Positions 60,887-64,000 of a stretch of 64,000 bases of DNA are shown here, in pieces (position 1 is the first letter of the stretch; the number at the start of each line of letters is the position of its first letter). The stretch comes from Tamlana crocina. Its GTDB lineage: Bacteria > Bacteroidota > Bacteroidia > Flavobacteriales > Flavobacteriaceae. The translations under genes were made by a program, and so were the position numbers. The notes beneath the pieces are model-generated. The model had not been told where the DNA came from, searched no databases, and worked only from the letters and a program-made list of their open reading frames with translations. The stretch covers positions 1,374,001-1,438,000 of the forward strand of contig CP158972.1 in NCBI GenBank assembly GCA_040429635.1. Direction: 5' to 3'.

Positions 60887-63800
60887 ATGAGAAAAACCAA
60901 ACAATTAAAGAATGTATTCTTTGTATTACTAGGTTTTTGTTTAGCGCTATCTGCTAGTGCTCAGCAAAAAACAGTGAAAGGTACTGTAACATCTTCTACA
61001 GATGGCATGTCTCTGCCAGGAGTAAATGTTATTGTTAAAGGAGGTAATAGCGGAACTTCAACCGACTTTGATGGTAATTATTCCATTGAAGCCCAAAAGG
61101 GAGCTGTGCTTGTATTTAGTTATTTGGGATTTGTTTCCCAAGAACTGCCCATTGGTAGTTCAACCACAATCAACGTCGTTTTAGAAGAAGACGTTAGTGC
61201 CCTTGATGAGGTAGTTGTAGTTGGTTATGGAGCAGCCAAGCGTAGTGATATAACAGGTTCCGTGTCCTCTGTGAAATCAGAAGAAGTTACGGCGTTTCCT
61301 GTTTTGGATGCGCAACAAGCATTACAAGGGCGTGCTGCCGGTGTAGCGGTGCAGTCTAACAACGGTGGAGAACCGGGTACACCAATTAATGTAACCATTA
61401 GAGGTAATACATCCATAAATGCCAGTAGTGCTGCTTTAGTAGTTGTTGATGGTTTTGTTGGCGCAACATATCCACAACCTGGAGATATAGAATCGGTGGA
61501 AGTGTTAAAAGATGCTTCTGCTACGGCTATCTATGGGTCTCGAGGTGCTAACGGTGTTATTTTGGTAACTACTAAAAAGGGTAGAAAGGGTAAGATGACA
61601 ATAGAATTGAACAGTAATTACGCAATACAAACAACTTCTAATAGACTTGATTTACTTGATGCTAGTCAATTTGCCGATTATACCAGGGCAATCAACCCTT
61701 CTTATACACAAGGGCCTGCTAATACAGATTGGCAGGACCTTATTTACACAACAGGCCATACTACCAATCATCAATTAGCATTCTCTGGAGGATCAGACAA
61801 CATCAATTATTATGTGTCTGGTAACTATTTTGATCAGGATGGTGTAGTCATCAACTCTGGTTTCGAGCGTTTTTCATTTTTAAGTAACATTGATGCACAA
61901 ATTAGCGATAAGTTAAAACTTGGTTTCAATGCTTTTGGTAGTAGAAGCACTAAGGATGGGGTTTCCACACAAGCCAATAGTGGTGGTAGAGGAAGTGGTG
62001 ATGTTATTTCCATAGCCTATAGGTTTGCGCCAGACTTGGGTGTTTTAGATGAAAACGGAAATAATACGTTCAACTCTGTAGGAGATGATATAGACAACCC
62101 GTTTGCTGTGGCTAGTGAACGCGTTGACGAAACTTTCGAAGACATATATCGTGCAAACTTTTATGGTGAATATGAAATCATTGAAGGATTGACTTTTAAA
62201 TCTACCTTTGGGTTTAGTTCTAGAAATCAAACCCGTGGACAGTTTACGCCTTCAACACTGATAACTTCTGCAGGGGATCAAGGTGGTATTGCAGGAATAG
62301 CCAATTTAAAGAATACAAATTTATTAAGTGAGAACTATTTAACTTATACTAAAGAGATTGGTAAAGGTAATTTAACTGTATTGGCGGGGTATTCTTATCA
62401 GAAAGATAAAACTATTACAAATTCTGCAGGAGCAGAAGGTTTTGTAACTAATAGTGTGTCTTACAATGCTCTAGATACAGCATCAACCCCATTGATTCCT
62501 GAATCTTTTTTAAGTGAGTTTGAAATTCAATCACAGTATGGTCGTATAAATTATGATTATGATGATAAATATTTAATTACATTCACAGCACGTCGTGATG
62601 GGGCATCAAACTTTGCTAAAAATAATAAATATGCGTTCTTTCCTTCTGGAGCATTAGGATGGAAAGTCTCAAACGAGAATTTCCTAAAGGATAACGAAAC
62701 GATATCTAATCTAAAGCTAAGAGCGAGTTATGGTGTAACTGGTAATCCATCAATTGCTCCATATAATTCCCTAGCTACTTTGCAATCGATTTATGCTGTT
62801 ACAGGAGATCAAACTGTAAACGCAGTGGTGTCTGGGAGGCCAGCCAATCCAAACTTAAAGTGGGAGTCATCTTATCAAACTAACTTTGGTGTAGATTTAG
62901 GTTTATGGCAGAATAGAGCGTCTTTAAGTGTTGATATTTACAACATAGATACAAAAGATTTAATAGTAGGTAATAGCAATACACCAGAGTACACAGGTTT
63001 TTTAAATCCTAATTTCTTAGACAATATAGGTGAAATAAATAATAAAGGTGTGGAAATTACACTTTCTACAAGAAATATAAGTACAGAATATTTTACATGG
63101 TCAACCGATTTAAATTGGTCTAGAAATAGAAATACAGTTGAGAAACTTTTCGGTAACGATGTAGATCTATTTTTACCATCAGCAGCACCAGGACATTTTT
63201 TACAAGACGAAACACATATTTTAAGGGAAGGAGAAGCACTCGGGCAGTTCTTCGGATGGGAATACAGAGGTGTTTATCAAGGTGGTGCTTTACCTGAAGG
63301 AACCGCAACATTTAGTGGGGCTGTAGCAGGAGATGAATTATTTACAGATGTGGATAATAGTGGAGAAATAAACTCTTCAGACAGAAAAATTATAGGTGAT
63401 CCTAACCAAGACTGGACCTTTGGGTTTAATAATACCTTTAAATATAAAAATTTCGATTTAGGTATTTTCTTCCAAGGTGCGGTAGGCGGAGATATTTATA
63501 GCTTTACTTTATCTGAATTAGCATCAGGTGGTTCTAATGCTACTACTGAAGCGCTTAATGCATGGTCTCCAAGTAATACAGATACTAATGTGCCTTCTCC
63601 CGCAACAAGAGAGAAGCGTATGAATTCTAGATTTGTTTTTGACGGCACTTATGTGCGTTTAAAAAACTTAGTATTGGGCTATAATTTACCTCGAGATATT
63701 ACAGAGAAATTAGGTATGGATAATGTGAGATTTTCGTTAAGTGGACAAAATTTACTAACATTTACTGATTATCCTGGAACAGATCCAGAGGTAAGTTACA

Positions 63801-63901
63801 GAGCTTCAGGTTCTCAAAACGCCAATGTAAATCAAGGATTTGATTATGGTAACTATCCAAACATAGAGTCTGTGACCTTTAGTGTAAACCTTAAGTTTTA
63901 A
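60887..63901 (+). CDS. SusC/RagA family TonB-linked outer membrane transporter
   Basis: 1004 residues. Signal peptide ends about ASAQ; CarboxypepD_reg-like domain (about 28-108, KGTVTSSTDGMSLPGVNVIV), TonB box and plug (about 110-230) with VVVVGYGAAKRSDITGSVSS and GVILVTTKKGRKG, then a 22-strand barrel ending FSVNLKF. The plug carries NVTIRGNTSINAS and EVLKDASATAIYGSRGANG, as in all SusC proteins. It imports oligosaccharides together with the SusD partner starting at 63910. Its promoter is presumably in the 60715-60773 region. Confidence 0.96.
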   Translation: MRKTKQLKNVFFVLLGFCLALSASAQQKTVKGTVTSSTDGMSLPGVNVIVKGGNSGTSTDFDGNYSIEAQKGAVLVFSYLGFVSQELPIGSSTTINVVLEEDVSALDEVVVVGYGAAKRSDITGSVSSVKSEEVTAFPVLDAQQALQGRAAGVAVQSNNGGEPGTPINVTIRGNTSINASSAALVVVDGFVGATYPQPGDIESVEVLKDASATAIYGSRGANGVILVTTKKGRKGKMTIELNSNYAIQTTSNRLDLLDASQFADYTRAINPSYTQGPANTDWQDLIYTTGHTTNHQLAFSGGSDNINYYVSGNYFDQDGVVINSGFERFSFLSNIDAQISDKLKLGFNAFGSRSTKDGVSTQANSGGRGSGDVISIAYRFAPDLGVLDENGNNTFNSVGDDIDNPFAVASERVDETFEDIYRANFYGEYEIIEGLTFKSTFGFSSRNQTRGQFTPSTLITSAGDQGGIAGIANLKNTNLLSENYLTYTKEIGKGNLTVLAGYSYQKDKTITNSAGAEGFVTNSVSYNALDTASTPLIPESFLSEFEIQSQYGRINYDYDDKYLITFTARRDGASNFAKNNKYAFFPSGALGWKVSNENFLKDNETISNLKLRASYGVTGNPSIAPYNSLATLQSIYAVTGDQTVNAVVSGRPANPNLKWESSYQTNFGVDLGLWQNRASLSVDIYNIDTKDLIVGNSNTPEYTGFLNPNFLDNIGEINNKGVEITLSTRNISTEYFTWSTDLNWSRNRNTVEKLFGNDVDLFLPSAAPGHFLQDETHILREGEALGQFFGWEYRGVYQGGALPEGTATFSGAVAGDELFTDVDNSGEINSSDRKIIGDPNQDWTFGFNNTFKYKNFDLGIFFQGAVGGDIYSFTLSELASGGSNATTEALNAWSPSNTDTNVPSPATREKRMNSRFVFDGTYVRLKNLVLGYNLPRDITEKLGMDNVRFSLSGQNLLTFTDYPGTDPEVSYRASGSQNANVNQGFDYGNYPNIESVTFSVNLKF

Positions 63902-63909
63902 AATAAAAA

Positions 63910-64000
63910 ATGATAACAATGAAAAATATAAAATATTTATTCCTTTTGTTGGTATTGCCAATTATAGGATGTTCAGATTTAGAAGAAGAACCAGTGTCGG
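63910..64000 (+). CDS. SusD/RagB family nutrient-binding lipoprotein, 3' end outside window
   Basis: Only the first 30 codons are visible. Start at 63910 (MITMKNIKYLF...) or the more usual ATG at 63919. Lipoprotein signal with lipobox LPIIGC and the acidic EEEP stretch typical just after it. The position 8 bases after susC makes SusD the expected call. Partial gene. Confidence 0.88.
   Translation, partial: MITMKNIKYLFLLLVLPIIGCSDLEEEPVS

Overview
The window is chromosomal DNA of a flavobacterium (Bacteroidota, probably Flavobacteriaceae). The evidence is an AT-rich sequence, -7 boxes of the type TAnnTTTG with an upstream TTG, few Shine-Dalgarno sequences, and lineage-typical genes: a SusC/SusD pair, a hybrid two-component regulator, a HYC_CC_PP protein, DUF4290, DUF3078, DUF4249, GSIII and SigZ. 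Most genes are ordinary housekeeping functions. There is no rRNA, CRISPR array, phage or complete insertion sequence.

Layout. (1) 1-9000: the tail of a zinc metalloprotease followed by a copper/heavy-metal resistance cluster: DUF3347 protein, HYC_CC_PP protein, CusA-like RND pump, TolC-like channel, adaptor with a metal-binding domain and its own DUF3347 domain, and an HMA metal-binding lipoprotein. (2) 9000-9710: decayed gene remnants, then tRNA-Met(CAT). (3) 9840-18300: START-like protein, class IV aminotransferase, YqgE, HU, an ATPase-recQ-fmt run, DUF493, a 160-bp palindromic miniature element, DUF4290 and murA. (4) 18300-28620: M1 peptidase, soluble and membrane pyrophosphatases side by side, glutamine synthetases II and III back to back, and purM. 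(5) 28690-34180: DUF3078 protein, TonB receptor with a DUF4249 lipoprotein, and an unknown lipoprotein. (6) 34546-48655: class II (B12-dependent) ribonucleotide reductase, prfA, pyrF, a BtuF-like protein, a histidine kinase/response regulator pair, small proteins, DUF4197, purU and a fused B12-dependent acyl-CoA mutase (IcmF). Reductase, mutase and BtuF-like protein together imply real dependence on cobalamin. (7) 48785-56370: a 33-aa cysteine-rich metallothionein-like protein followed by SigZ, a histidine kinase, a damaged lipocalin-like gene, an Lrp regulator, a VOC-YpdA-MFS operon, a tiny putative transcription unit and a DUF1684 lipoprotein. (8) 56607-64000: the start of a polysaccharide utilisation locus, with a hybrid two-component regulator, a 30-aa membrane peptide, SusC and the beginning of SusD.

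The points I consider most worth a second look are: intergenic-type repeats inserted in frame at the domain linkers of IcmF; the palindromic element at 16096-16255, whose insertion seems to have rebuilt the stop codon of the preceding gene; the cysteine-rich peptide next to SigZ; and the 12-bp direct repeat with a 22-bp period between the hybrid regulator and SusC, a plausible operator. I did not find a clear, wholly new multi-gene system.
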